From: Marivirga sp. ANT-B6
GTDB taxonomy: Bacteria; Bacteroidota; Bacteroidia; Cytophagales; Cyclobacteriaceae
Direction of reading: 5' to 3'
NCBI GenBank assembly: GCA_001683905.1
Contig: LXQK01000017.1
Location: 49,564-96,679, forward strand
Length of the DNA stretch: 47,116 nt
The notes below the pieces were generated by a model, which was not told the DNA's origin, ran no database searches, and saw only the letters and a program-made list of their open reading frames with translations. Shown here piece after piece: positions 29,959-39,794 of the stretch. Both the position numbers and the translations under genes were made by a program. Position 1 is the stretch's first letter; each line of letters opens with the position of its first letter.

Positions 29959-29999
29959 AAAAAATTGAACACCGAATCAGAAGACCAATGTTCAATTTT
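29959..29999 (-). terminator. Putative attenuator between rpsB and tsf
   Basis: AAAATTGAACA (29961-29971) / TGTTCAATTTT (29989-29999), 11-bp perfect inverted repeat followed by TTTTTTATTAA on the minus strand. Confidence 0.6.
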
Positions 30000-30021
30000 A
30001 TACTATTTAATATTATGAATA

Positions 30022-30798
30022 TTAGTTAGCTTCTTCGTCGATTGGCTCTTTTTCGTCCACCTTACGCTTGGCTGTTTCTTCTTCGTTCAATTTGGCATCA
30101 TCCTTTTCCTTCTTTCGCTCATTCAAACCTTCTTCGATGGCTTTTCCGAAAGCAGTAACAATCATATTGATCGATTTCCAGGCGTCATCATTAGCCGGAA
30201 TCGGGAAGTCTACCTGATTGGGATCAGAGTTGGTATCTACCATGGCAAACACAGGAATGTTTAATTTCTTGGCTTCCTTAATAGCAATATGCTCTCTCTT
30301 GATATCAACAATAAAAAGGGCTGCAGGTAATCTGGTAAGATCAGCGATACCACCAAGGATGGATTCAAGCTTCTCTTTTTCACGTGTTACCATCAATCGC
30401 TCTCTCTTTGCAAGATTTTTATAGGTATCTTCCTTCATCATTCTTTCGATGGAAGACATTTTCTTCAAAGATTTACGGATGGTAGCAAAGTTGGTAAGCA
30501 TACCACCTAACCATCGTTCGGTCACGAAAGGCATTTTCAGCCTTTTTGCTTCTTCCGTTACCAGGTCTTTTGCCTGCTTTTTTGTAGCTACGAACATCAC
30601 CTTGCGGCCTGAGCGTACTACTTGCTTGATTGCGTTAGATGCTTCGTCAAGGCATACAAGCGTTTTGTTTAGGTCGATCACGTGGATACCATTCTTCTCC
30701 ATGAAGATATATGGTGCCATACGCGGATCCCACTTTCTTTTTAAGTGTCCGAAGTGAACACCAGCATCTAGTAAGTCTTTGTATTCTAGTTTAGCCAT
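30022..30798 (-). CDS. rpsB: 30S ribosomal protein S2
   Basis: [37 protein letters not shown]; acidic C-terminal tail. Confidence 0.98.
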   Translation of the reverse strand: MAKLEYKDLLDAGVHFGHLKRKWDPRMAPYIFMEKNGIHVIDLNKTLVCLDEASNAIKQVVRSGRKVMFVATKKQAKDLVTEEAKRLKMPFVTERWLGGMLTNFATIRKSLKKMSSIERMMKEDTYKNLAKRERLMVTREKEKLESILGGIADLTRLPAALFIVDIKREHIAIKEAKKLNIPVFAMVDTNSDPNQVDFPIPANDDAWKSINMIVTAFGKAIEEGLNERKKEKDDAKLNEEETAKRKVDEKEPIDEEAN

Positions 30799-30869
30799 TA
30801 ATTAAATTGATTTATTTATATGTTTCCTGCAGGTAAACAACAAGCAAAAGCTGCAAAGGCAGCCAGGGC

Positions 30870-31256
30870 TTATCGCTTACTGAACTGGAATTTTCTTCTT
30901 GCTTTTCTTCTACCGTATTTCTTTCTTTCGACCATACGCGGGTCTCTAGTAAGCCAGCCTTCTTTCTTCAAAGGAGGTCTGTTCTCTGCACTTATTTCTA
31001 CCAATGCTCTGGCTATGGCCAACCTGACAGCTTCTGCTTGCCCCTTAGGTCCACCACCTTCGACATTAATATTGATATCGTAGTTGCCTACTTCTTTCAA
31101 TAAGTTTAAAGGTTGCTTGATGATTGTTTGCAGGATTTCAGAAGGAAAATATGTTTTAAATTCCTTTTTATTCACCTTAATATCACCTTTACCAGCATGT
31201 ACGTAGATCCTGGCTACCGATGTTTTTCTTCTACCGATTGTGTTAACAACTTCCAT
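30870..31256 (-). CDS. rpsI: 30S ribosomal protein S9
   Basis: GRRKTSVARIYV; ARALVEI; C-terminal GRRKARRKFQFSKR. Confidence 0.98.
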   Translation of the reverse strand: MEVVNTIGRRKTSVARIYVHAGKGDIKVNKKEFKTYFPSEILQTIIKQPLNLLKEVGNYDININVEGGGPKGQAEAVRLAIARALVEISAENRPPLKKEGWLTRDPRMVERKKYGRRKARRKFQFSKR

Positions 31257-31262
31257 TAAGTC

Positions 31263-31706
31263 TTAGATTTTTATTTCTTTAGGTTGTTGAGCTTCATGTG
31301 GATGCTCATTGCCAGTATATACGTGTAAATTATTAAATAAAGCACGGCCAAGTCTACCTTTAGGCAACATACCTCTTACTGCTCTTTCTACTAAAAAAGT
31401 AGATGATTTTGCTTTTAGCTGAAGTGGGGTGATCTCACGCTGTCCCCCAGGATATCCTGTATGAGAGACATACACTCTGTCGTTCCACTTTTTTCCTGTA
31501 AGCCTTACCTTATCTGCATTAATCACAATCACATTGTCACCACAATCTACATTGGGTGTAAATGAAGGCTTATGCTTGCCTCTTATGATTTTTGCAATTT
31601 CGCTAGAAATACGGCCTAAAACTTTGCCCTCAACATCTACTACTACCCACTGCTTCTCAACTGTGGCTTTATTTGCAGAAATGGTCTTAAAACTTAAAGT
31701 ATCCAC
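31263..31706 (-). CDS. rplM: 50S ribosomal protein L13
   Basis: WVVVDVEGKVLGRISSEIAKIIRGKHK; RGMLPKGRLGRALFNNLHVY. Confidence 0.98.
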   Translation of the reverse strand: MDTLSFKTISANKATVEKQWVVVDVEGKVLGRISSEIAKIIRGKHKPSFTPNVDCGDNVIVINADKVRLTGKKWNDRVYVSHTGYPGGQREITPLQLKAKSSTFLVERAVRGMLPKGRLGRALFNNLHVYTGNEHPHEAQQPKEIKI

Positions 31707-31762
31707 CTTAAAATATATTTATAATATAATACAAAACGATATAATCACCCCAAAAAGGGACA

Positions 31763-31795
31763 CAAAGATAAAAGCTTAATTTATGATATGCAACT
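31763..31795 (-). promoter_or_regulatory. Bacteroidota-type promoter for rplM-rpsI-rpsB-tsf
   Basis: Minus strand GTTG-N20-TATCTTTG, matching the TTTG-N19~21-TAnnTTTG consensus; ~57 nt upstream of rplM ATG. Confidence 0.65.
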
Positions 31796-31876
31796 GCAAT
31801 TAAAACTTTTTGCAGCAATAGAGAATAATCGCCGAAAACTTCGCGATAGGCGTGCTAGTTCCAATCGGCTGCAAAA

Positions 31877-32593
31877 CTAGATATTTTTTTCCAGTTGGCT
31901 AAGTAAAACCTTTAAATCTTTTGGGTATGGCGCTTCGACCGTGATCAATTTTTTATCCAGCAGCTTAAAACTTAGGGCACGTGCATGCAAAGCCACCCTT
32001 TTTACCAGCGGAAGTTCTTCGGTTTCCTTTTTCAGATTGAAATGTTTTTTTAACGACGACAAATATAAAGGTTTACCACCATAGCGGTGGTCTCCTATAA
32101 TAGGTGCGCCGATATGAGACAAGTGCACGCGAATCTGGTGCATTCGCCCCGTTACCGGCTTGCAGGCAATCAGAGAATGTCGTTTATAGGTTGTTATGGT
32201 ATCGAATATCGTCTCAGCAGGTTTCCCTTCTCTAAAGTCGATGCGTACAAACCCTTTTAACAGCGGCAAAACCGGGGCTTCGACTTTAATTGACTCGAAG
32301 TTGTGCAGCCCTTCGACCACGGCGTGATATAATTTTGTCACTTTCCGATCTTCAAATTGTATGGAAAGCTCACGGTAGGCTGCTGGGTTTTTAGCAATCG
32401 CCAGCGCACCGGAAGTTTCCTTGTCGAGTCGGTGGTTTACCTGTGCAGTAGGAATGCATTTCCTTGCCAGCTCAATGATGCTGTTTCCTTCGGAGTTCCG
32501 GTCATTTAATGTAGATATATAGGACGGTTTATTGATAATGATATAATCACTATTTTCAAAAAGTATCAGGTCCTTGAAATTGAGTTTCGACAT
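31877..32593 (-). CDS. RluA-family pseudouridine synthase
   Basis: VNHRLDKETSGALAIAKN; CKPVTGRMHQIRVHLSHIGAPIIGDHRYGG. Confidence 0.95.
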   Translation of the reverse strand: MSKLNFKDLILFENSDYIIINKPSYISTLNDRNSEGNSIIELARKCIPTAQVNHRLDKETSGALAIAKNPAAYRELSIQFEDRKVTKLYHAVVEGLHNFESIKVEAPVLPLLKGFVRIDFREGKPAETIFDTITTYKRHSLIACKPVTGRMHQIRVHLSHIGAPIIGDHRYGGKPLYLSSLKKHFNLKKETEELPLVKRVALHARALSFKLLDKKLITVEAPYPKDLKVLLSQLEKNI

Positions 32594-32835
32594 ATCGGCA
32601 AAACTACAAAATTCATCGAGAAGTTTTGCTATGGATTTTCCCTTTGACCTAAGTTTCCGATCGAAGGTCTTGCGATAGGTGAAAACTCTGAAGAACCAGT
32701 CATCTCGTAAAATCTAACTGCTGTGCCTTTCAAAATGCATCTGATTGCTGATAATCTTTCGACCAAATTATTTTGAAGATGTAAGGATTAAGTATTTTTA
32801 GCCGGTGGATATCTTATTCCTGTCATTTTCTTGCG

Positions 32836-32928
32836 TTGGGCTGCGCCAGGGATCGGAGCGAAAATCACGGCAAGGGTGGGATTTGCCAGGGCCCGTAATT
32901 GTAGCGGAGAGCCCGCCCGGGCGCCCAA
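32836..32928. repeat. GC-rich structured intergenic element, resembling a dispersed Bacteroidota intergenic repeat
   Basis: Outer stem TTGGGC…GCCCAA, inner stem GGCAA…TTGCC, boxes AGGGATCGGAGCG (32848-32860) and TAGCGGAGAGCCCG (32902-32915) in AT-rich spacer. Confidence 0.5.
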
Positions 32929-33126
32929 ATTATTGATTCTAAAAGACCTGACTGCCTCCAAGGTGTTTACTTTTTTCTTTATAAAGGTATATAGTTAAGA
33001 AGGCTGTTTCCATAAAGGGCAGATATTGTTATAAAACATGCCGATTTTAGTACATGTAACATAATCGGGAGACAATAGTGGTGGTGCACTAGATTGAATG
33101 TAGAAAAAAAACAATTCTTTTACATA

Positions 33127-35355
33127 ATGATTTTGCACCCGTCATTTTTTAAAGCAACGAAGGACAAACAGGTGAAAAAAGAAGTAAAGTATATAACACA
33201 AATTCCGACGCCAGAAGGCCACCTGCTGCCAGGTCTTTCTGAACAACCACCTATAGAAAAGGTGATCAAGGAGCTTGAAAATAATTTACTATTATTGCAA
33301 CGTGAAAATGACGTACTACGACAGGGTCAAAAGGTCGTGATACAGGCCTTTGAAAAAGCGGATAATAAAAACAGGGAACTTTCGGCCGAAATTCTTCACT
33401 TAAAATATAAGCTCAAAGAAAAATCAGATTTGGCGCTTCTTGTGGGTGAAAATGATGGCACATTGGCACTGGTAAAAGAATGCCGTTCTGAAGAGGAAAA
33501 TAGACATGCTGTTTCTAAAGACAGAAAAAACGAGGTTTTGTACCGCACATTAACACAAAACTTCCCCCACGGCACCATTGAAGTTTTCGACCGGGAATCA
33601 ACCTATATGTTTATAGGGGGCAAAGAACTCGAAGTTTTAGGTCTGAAAGCCGAGGAAATGGTGGGAAAAACACTTTTTGACTTTTTCGAAAGAGATACAG
33701 CGTTGAAGATCAGACATTACCATCAAAAAACATTTGAAGGCACGTCTACGTCATTTGAATTTACATTCCAGGACCGATTTTACGAAGCCCATACCATACC
33801 GCTTCCCGAAGAAGATGGCAGGATTAACAATATCATGTCGGTGGTAGAGAACATCACGATGCGTAAAATGGCCGACAAGAAATTGATCGCGTCGTATAAG
33901 TCGCTGGCGGATTTAAAAAATGCACTTGACATTGCATCGCTTGTATGTATACTCGACAGCGAAGGGCGTTTTACTTATGCTAACTATAATCTGTGCCAGA
34001 AAAGTGGCTATACTTTTAATGAACTGATCGGGCAACATTACAGCAAGCTGAATTCCGGCACTTTTCACGCCTCGCTATTTTTCAAAAGAATAGCCTCCAG
34101 CGCCCGAAAGGGCAAATATTGGAAGGGTGAATCACGTATTATTGCCAAAGATGAGTCGTACTGCTGGCTTGAAACTTCACTTGTCCCGTTCATGGGCAAC
34201 AATAATGAGCCGGTACAGTATCTGTGCATCAGTTATGATATTTCTGAGCGGAAGATTGCTGAGAAGAAGATTAAAGAAAACCAAAAACGGTTACAGGAAG
34301 CTCAACGGATTGCAAAAATGGGCAGCTGGCAAATTGTAGTTGGTAGTAAAGAAATTCAATGGTCTGAAGAGACTTATAATATATTAGGATTTGATCACAA
34401 ACAACCAATACCTGCGTTGGAATGTATCTGGCAGCGGATCTGTCCGAAAGACCATCGGCGACTGGAAAAAGCCATTGCAAATATCGTAAGCAAAGCTACA
34501 CCGTTCAGCATCGATATCTGCGTGATAGGAGAAGGAGTAGAAATGAAATATGTGCATGTGATCGGTAAACCTATTCTCAATCAGCACAAAAAGATCGTAG
34601 CGATCAGTGGCACCCTTACCGACATCACGGATAGGAAGCATACCGAAAGTATGCTCAAGGAACAAAACGAACAACTTAAGAAAATCAATTCGGAACTCGA
34701 CGAGTTTGTCTATAGCGCCTCACATGACCTTCGTGCCCCCTTGGTTTCCGTTTTAGGTCTGATTAATATTATGAAGCTTGAAAAAGGCGAAAACATAGAC
34801 CAATACCTTGAGATGATGCGTAAAAGCATCTACAAATTGGATAAATATGTTCAGGATATTACCGACTACTCACGCAATGCGAGAGTGGACCTGCACTATG
34901 GAGATATCAACTTTATAGAACAGGTGTCCGAGACCCTGGATGGACTGCGTTATATGCAGCATGCTGAAAAGGTGAAAACGACCGTCGACGTCACACAATC
35001 GGTTCCTTTTACGACCGACAGCCGCCGATTATCGATTATTTTAAGCAACCTGGTATCCAACGCGTTGAAATATAGTATCGACCAAAATGAGAAGCCGAAA
35101 ATTGCGATAAAAGTATCAGTATGTGAAGCAAAAGCGGTGATTTACATCAAAGACAATGGACAGGGAATAGATGCCGAACATCACGAAAAGATCTATGATA
35201 TGTTCTACCGGGCTACAGATAAAAGCAACGGCTCTGGTCTTGGATTGTATATTGTGAAAGAGACTTTGCAAAAATTAGACGGAAGCATCCAGGTAAAGTC
35301 AGCCCCCGGAAAAGGATGCTGTTTTATGGTGACTATCCCCAATTCGTTCAAGTAG
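33127..35355 (+). CDS. Multi-PAS sensor histidine kinase, apparently cytoplasmic
   Basis: PAS/PAC-like segments, H-box ASHDLRAPLVSVLGL, IILSNLVSNALKYS, IKDNGQGID, GSGLGLYIVKE; ATG 33127 preferred to TTG 33094. Confidence 0.93.
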   Translation: MILHPSFFKATKDKQVKKEVKYITQIPTPEGHLLPGLSEQPPIEKVIKELENNLLLLQRENDVLRQGQKVVIQAFEKADNKNRELSAEILHLKYKLKEKSDLALLVGENDGTLALVKECRSEEENRHAVSKDRKNEVLYRTLTQNFPHGTIEVFDRESTYMFIGGKELEVLGLKAEEMVGKTLFDFFERDTALKIRHYHQKTFEGTSTSFEFTFQDRFYEAHTIPLPEEDGRINNIMSVVENITMRKMADKKLIASYKSLADLKNALDIASLVCILDSEGRFTYANYNLCQKSGYTFNELIGQHYSKLNSGTFHASLFFKRIASSARKGKYWKGESRIIAKDESYCWLETSLVPFMGNNNEPVQYLCISYDISERKIAEKKIKENQKRLQEAQRIAKMGSWQIVVGSKEIQWSEETYNILGFDHKQPIPALECIWQRICPKDHRRLEKAIANIVSKATPFSIDICVIGEGVEMKYVHVIGKPILNQHKKIVAISGTLTDITDRKHTESMLKEQNEQLKKINSELDEFVYSASHDLRAPLVSVLGLINIMKLEKGENIDQYLEMMRKSIYKLDKYVQDITDYSRNARVDLHYGDINFIEQVSETLDGLRYMQHAEKVKTTVDVTQSVPFTTDSRRLSIILSNLVSNALKYSIDQNEKPKIAIKVSVCEAKAVIYIKDNGQGIDAEHHEKIYDMFYRATDKSNGSGLGLYIVKETLQKLDGSIQVKSAPGKGCCFMVTIPNSFK

Positions 35356-35543
35356 TACTACGCCACCCTTTTCAGGTTCACTTTTTGACGGGTGGCTGGC
35401 AATATTTGTCGAATTTTATACCGGCATACGCCAGGAATATCCTATACCTGCCAACTTTAAATTTTATATCTCCATCTCAATATATTGGCAAGCATTCACT
35501 ATATTTGCGGCACGAAAAATACTATCCTTAAAAGCATAATCTT

Positions 35544-36659
35544 ATGATCATTGGTGTTCCGAAAGAGATAAAAAATAATGAAAATAGAGTGGCCCTCACA
35601 CCCGCTGGTGCCAAAGAGCTTACAAAGCATGGCCATACTGTGTATGTACAATCCAGTGCAGGAGAAGGCAGTGGCTTTTCTGATGAAAAATATGCAGGTG
35701 CTGGTGCCACCATACTTCCTGACATCGCTGCTGTTTATTCAATCGCCGATATGATCATCAAAGTAAAAGAGCCGATATCGCAGGAATATAGCCTTATCAG
35801 GGAAGATCAGTTGTTGTTTACTTATTTTCACTTTGCATCGTATGAGCCCTTGACCAGGGCGATGATTGCCAATAAAGCCGTATGCCTTGCCTATGAAACG
35901 GTAGAAAAGCCAGATCGCAGCTTGCCACTTCTCATTCCGATGTCGGAAGTTGCCGGGCGTATGGCTGTACAACAAGGCGCAAAATACCTTGAGAAGCCAT
36001 TGAAGGGCCGTGGCATATTGTTGGGCGGCGTACCAGGCGTTCCGCCAGGCAGGGTGCTGATATTGGGTGGTGGTGTAGTGGGTACACAAGCGGCAAAAAT
36101 GGCTGCTGGTCTTGGTGCTGAAGTTACGATCATGGACGTAAACCTGCAGCGTTTGCGTTACCTCAATGACATCATGCCAGCCAATGTAAAAACTTTGATG
36201 TCTCATGAATATAATATCCGCGAGTTGATTCAGACGCACGATCTAATTGTCGGCGCGGTGCTTATTCCTGGCGCAAAAGCGCCCCATCTTGTTACCCGGG
36301 ATATGTTAAAGGACATGCGACCTGGAACTGTAGTTGTCGATGTAGCTGTAGACCAGGGAGGTTGTATCGAGACTTGCAGGCCTACAACGCACGAAGATCC
36401 TACTTATATCATCGATGATGTGGTACATTATTGTGTGGCTAATATGCCTGGTGCAGTACCCTATACTTCTACGCTTGCCCTTACCAATGCCACGCTTCCT
36501 TACGCAATTCAGCTGGCCAACAAAGGTTGGAAGAAGGCTTGTAAAGATTCGTCTGACTTGAAACTAGGGTTAAATATTATAAATGGCGACGTAGTATACC
36601 AAGGTGTTGCGGAAACTTTTAACCTGCCCCTACACGATGTTAACTCGTTCTTGAATTAG
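35544..36659 (+). CDS. ald: Alanine dehydrogenase
   Basis: MIIGVPKEIKNNENRVALTPAG; VLILGGGVVGTQAAKMAAGLGAEVTIMDVN. Confidence 0.97.
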   Translation: MIIGVPKEIKNNENRVALTPAGAKELTKHGHTVYVQSSAGEGSGFSDEKYAGAGATILPDIAAVYSIADMIIKVKEPISQEYSLIREDQLLFTYFHFASYEPLTRAMIANKAVCLAYETVEKPDRSLPLLIPMSEVAGRMAVQQGAKYLEKPLKGRGILLGGVPGVPPGRVLILGGGVVGTQAAKMAAGLGAEVTIMDVNLQRLRYLNDIMPANVKTLMSHEYNIRELIQTHDLIVGAVLIPGAKAPHLVTRDMLKDMRPGTVVVDVAVDQGGCIETCRPTTHEDPTYIIDDVVHYCVANMPGAVPYTSTLALTNATLPYAIQLANKGWKKACKDSSDLKLGLNIINGDVVYQGVAETFNLPLHDVNSFLN

Positions 36660-36674
36660 ATTAAAACTGTAGAC

Positions 36675-37196
36675 CTATTGAATAGAGGCAATATCTTCAA
36701 ATGAAGGTATTGCCTCTAAAAATATAAAAGCAGCTCGTTCATGGTCTATTTCACAACAATAATGTTTAAGGCCATTGGTCACTACCAGAAACTTCGCCTT
36801 TAAAATGGCGTTATAGGTGGCTGCCTGGTCAAAGACCTTCTGAGAAATTTTTACGCCTGGCGCTTTGCACTCGACCAGCATATGAGGATTTCCACTTCTG
36901 TTGAAAGTGACCACATCGGACCGCCGCGGCATTTGGTTGTAGTGCAGTTGTCCCTCCAGTTTAATCAAAGATCGGGGATATTGCAGCTCAACGGTTAAGA
37001 AATTAACGATATGTTGGCGAACCCATTCCTCAGGGGTAAGGACAAGGTACTTTTTTCGAATAGGATCAAATATGGTTGTTTTACCATCCAGGGTGCCTAG
37101 CTTGAAGTCAAATGGGGGTAAATTTAATGATTGCATAAGCGCCATATGGAGTCTATAAATCGAATGCTCACCTGCTGATGTAGGTTTTTTATACAA
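36675..37196 (-). CDS. Solitary type I restriction enzyme HsdR N-terminal-domain-like protein
   Basis: RSDVVTFNRSGNPHMLVECKAPGVKI, PD-(D/E)xK-like; VRQHIVNFLTVELQYPRSLIKLE. Confidence 0.88.
   Translation of the reverse strand: MYKKPTSAGEHSIYRLHMALMQSLNLPPFDFKLGTLDGKTTIFDPIRKKYLVLTPEEWVRQHIVNFLTVELQYPRSLIKLEGQLHYNQMPRRSDVVTFNRSGNPHMLVECKAPGVKISQKVFDQAATYNAILKAKFLVVTNGLKHYCCEIDHERAAFIFLEAIPSFEDIASIQ
36684..36717. other. 15-bp hairpin in the 3' coding end of the HsdR-N gene
   Basis: AGAGGCAATA-T-CTTC-AAAT-GAAG-G-TATTGCCTCT, one T-G pair. Confidence 0.7.
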
Positions 37197-37385
37197 TGAT
37201 AAGAGAACTAGCGTATAACTTCCATGCCATTTAAAAAAAACTTAAGAAGCTGGGATTGATCATGTATGAAAAATAATTTTTCTTTTCAGGTGAAAAAAGT
37301 AATTTTCCTAAATTAAATCTTCAATATCAAATTTGGCTGGGAAGGTAAAGGAAAAAAGCGTTGAACAACCACTAAAAACACTTTT

Positions 37386-38159
37386 ATGAAAACTAAAGCA
37401 GAAATAGTAGAAAATTGGCTCCCTCGTTATACGGGTACTCCTATTAAAGATTTTGGCGAATATATTCTGCTCACAAATTTTATCAATTATGTAGAAATGT
37501 TTGCGGATAAATTTGGCGTTGAAATTCAAGGGAAGCTTAGGCCTATGCAAACGGCGACGGCCAATAACATAACCATTATAAATTTTGGGATGGGAAGTGC
37601 CATGGCAGCGACAGTAATGGACTTGCTTTCTGCTATTAAACCTAAAGCTGCTTTATTTTTAGGTAAATGTGGTGGATTGAAGAAAAACACCAAGCTTGGT
37701 GATTTAATTTTACCCATTGCGGCTATACGTGGCGAGGGCACTAGCGACGATTACTTACCTGCGGAAATCCCGGCGCTACCGTCGTTCAGGCTACAAAGGG
37801 CGGTTTCTTCCATGATAAAAAAACACGAGATGGACTATTGGACAGGTACTGTGTATACCACCAACAGGCGCGTATGGGAACATGATACTGCCTTTAAAAA
37901 ATACCTGCAGAAGATCCGGGCTATGGGCGTGGATATGGAAACGGCTACCATCTTTACCGTTGGCTTTGTCAACGGCATCCCCCATGGCGCGCTTTTACTC
38001 GTTTCTGATAATCCCATGATACCCGAAGGTGTAAAAACCGACGAGAGCGACAAAAAGATTACAACAACCTATGTCCAAAAGCACCTTGAAATAGGGATAG
38101 ATGCTTTGTTAGAGCTCATCAACTCAGGTGAATCAGTTAAACATTTAAGATTCGATTAG
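37386..38159 (+). CDS. amn: AMP nucleosidase
   Basis: ITIINFGMGSAMAATVMDLL, LFLGKCGGLKKNTKLGDLILPIAAIRGEGTSDDY, MGVDMETATIF. Confidence 0.92.
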   Translation: MKTKAEIVENWLPRYTGTPIKDFGEYILLTNFINYVEMFADKFGVEIQGKLRPMQTATANNITIINFGMGSAMAATVMDLLSAIKPKAALFLGKCGGLKKNTKLGDLILPIAAIRGEGTSDDYLPAEIPALPSFRLQRAVSSMIKKHEMDYWTGTVYTTNRRVWEHDTAFKKYLQKIRAMGVDMETATIFTVGFVNGIPHGALLLVSDNPMIPEGVKTDESDKKITTTYVQKHLEIGIDALLELINSGESVKHLRFD

Positions 38160-39785
38160 ATGAAATCAGCGTTAAGTTTGTTGCTGTTAGTTGCCCTTTT
38201 TTCATGTACTGCTAAAGAGAAGGTCGACCTTGTTTATCATCATGGTGTGGTGTATACTGTTGACGGAAACTTTAGCACAGCCCAGGCTTTTGCAGTGAAA
38301 GATGGCAAATTTGTAGCTGTGGGCACCAATGAGGAAGTGCTGTATCAATATGACGCCGAGCAGATTATTGACGGCAAGGGCTTGCCCGTGTATCCAGGTT
38401 TTAATGATGCACATAGTCACTTCTATCGATATGGGTTGGGGCTTCAGGATGTAGACCTCACCGGTACCAGTTCATTTGATGAAATCGTAGCCCTGGTGGT
38501 AGCACATAGAAAAAAATATCCTGAGGCGGACTGGATTTTTGGTCGTGGCTGGGACCAAAATGATTGGGAAATAAAGGAGTTTCCTACCAAAGACACCCTC
38601 GATCGACTATTCCCCGATGCACCAGTGCTACTGACCAGGGTTGATGGACATGCGGCATTGGTAAATCAGAAAGCTTTGGATTTGGCTGGTATAGATGCCA
38701 CAACTAATATACCTGGCGGAAAAATTGTGTTGGCGGCAGGGCAACCCACAGGCCTTCTTGTGGATAATGCGATAGACCAGGTAAGCGGTCTCATCGAAGC
38801 ACCTGATTCAGGCGATCAGGCTGCAGCTTTGCTAGCCGCACAGCAGAATTGTTTCGAGGTAGGTATCACCTCGTTAGCTGATGCAGGCCTCGACAAATCC
38901 ACTATAGATATCATAGATTCATTGCAAAAGGAAGGTTCGCTTAAGATGCGCATTTATGCCATGTTAAATCCTACAGAAACCAATCGCGAACACTATTTCA
39001 CATCGGGACCCTATAAATCTGACTTTCTTAATGTACGCTCGTTCAAAATATATGGCGATGGTGCCTTAGGTTCCAGAGGAGCGTGTTTGTTGGAGCCATA
39101 CCATGACGATGCGGACAACTATGGATTTCTATTAGCCTCTGTCGAAACTTATAGAAGCCTGGCCAAAGAAATAGCTGCCCATGATTTTCAGATGAATACA
39201 CATTGCATTGGTGACTCTGCAAATCGAATTATTTTACAAATTTACAGTGAAGTGCTGCAGCCCGACAATGCTAAGCGATGGCGAATAGAACATGCTCAGG
39301 TCGTATCAAATGAGGATATCAGGAAGTTTGCTGCCTACAAGGTTATCCCGTCGGTACAACCCACACATGCTACGTCAGATATGTACTGGGCGGGCGACAG
39401 GCTCAACCAGGAGCGTCTAAAAGCGGCCTATGCCTATAAGGATTTATTACAAACCAATGGCATGCTGGCTCTGGGAAGCGATTTTCCTGTAGAATCCATA
39501 AATCCTCTGTATGGCTTCCACGCGGCAGTGGCACGACAGGACGATCAGAATTTCCCTAACGGTGGCTTTCAGCCCGAAAACAAGATCAGCCGGGAAGATG
39601 CCTTGAAAGGTATGACCATCTGGGCTGCTTATGCCGCATTTGAAGAAAATGAAAAAGGCAGCATTGAACCAGGAAAAATGGCCGATTTTGTTGTACTGGA
39701 AAAGGATATCATGAAAGAAAAAGAAGCTTCATTGCGAACTATCAAGGTAGCTGAAACTTTTATTGATGGCAAGAAAGTGTTTTAA
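38160..39785 (+). CDS. Amidohydrolase family (YtcJ-like) lipoprotein
   Basis: LVALFSC lipobox; PGFNDAHSHFYRYG, MNTHCIGDSANR, ALGSDFPVESINPLYGFHAAV. Confidence 0.92.
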   Translation: MKSALSLLLLVALFSCTAKEKVDLVYHHGVVYTVDGNFSTAQAFAVKDGKFVAVGTNEEVLYQYDAEQIIDGKGLPVYPGFNDAHSHFYRYGLGLQDVDLTGTSSFDEIVALVVAHRKKYPEADWIFGRGWDQNDWEIKEFPTKDTLDRLFPDAPVLLTRVDGHAALVNQKALDLAGIDATTNIPGGKIVLAAGQPTGLLVDNAIDQVSGLIEAPDSGDQAAALLAAQQNCFEVGITSLADAGLDKSTIDIIDSLQKEGSLKMRIYAMLNPTETNREHYFTSGPYKSDFLNVRSFKIYGDGALGSRGACLLEPYHDDADNYGFLLASVETYRSLAKEIAAHDFQMNTHCIGDSANRIILQIYSEVLQPDNAKRWRIEHAQVVSNEDIRKFAAYKVIPSVQPTHATSDMYWAGDRLNQERLKAAYAYKDLLQTNGMLALGSDFPVESINPLYGFHAAVARQDDQNFPNGGFQPENKISREDALKGMTIWAAYAAFEENEKGSIEPGKMADFVVLEKDIMKEKEASLRTIKVAETFIDGKKVF

Positions 39786-39794
39786 AACACGGTA

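Noticed and set aside
31829-31876. Inverted repeats 3' of the RluA-family gene (CTAGTT/AACTAG, GCCGA/TCGGC)
   Set aside because: Short, mutually exclusive stems without a clear U-tract; not convincing as a terminator.
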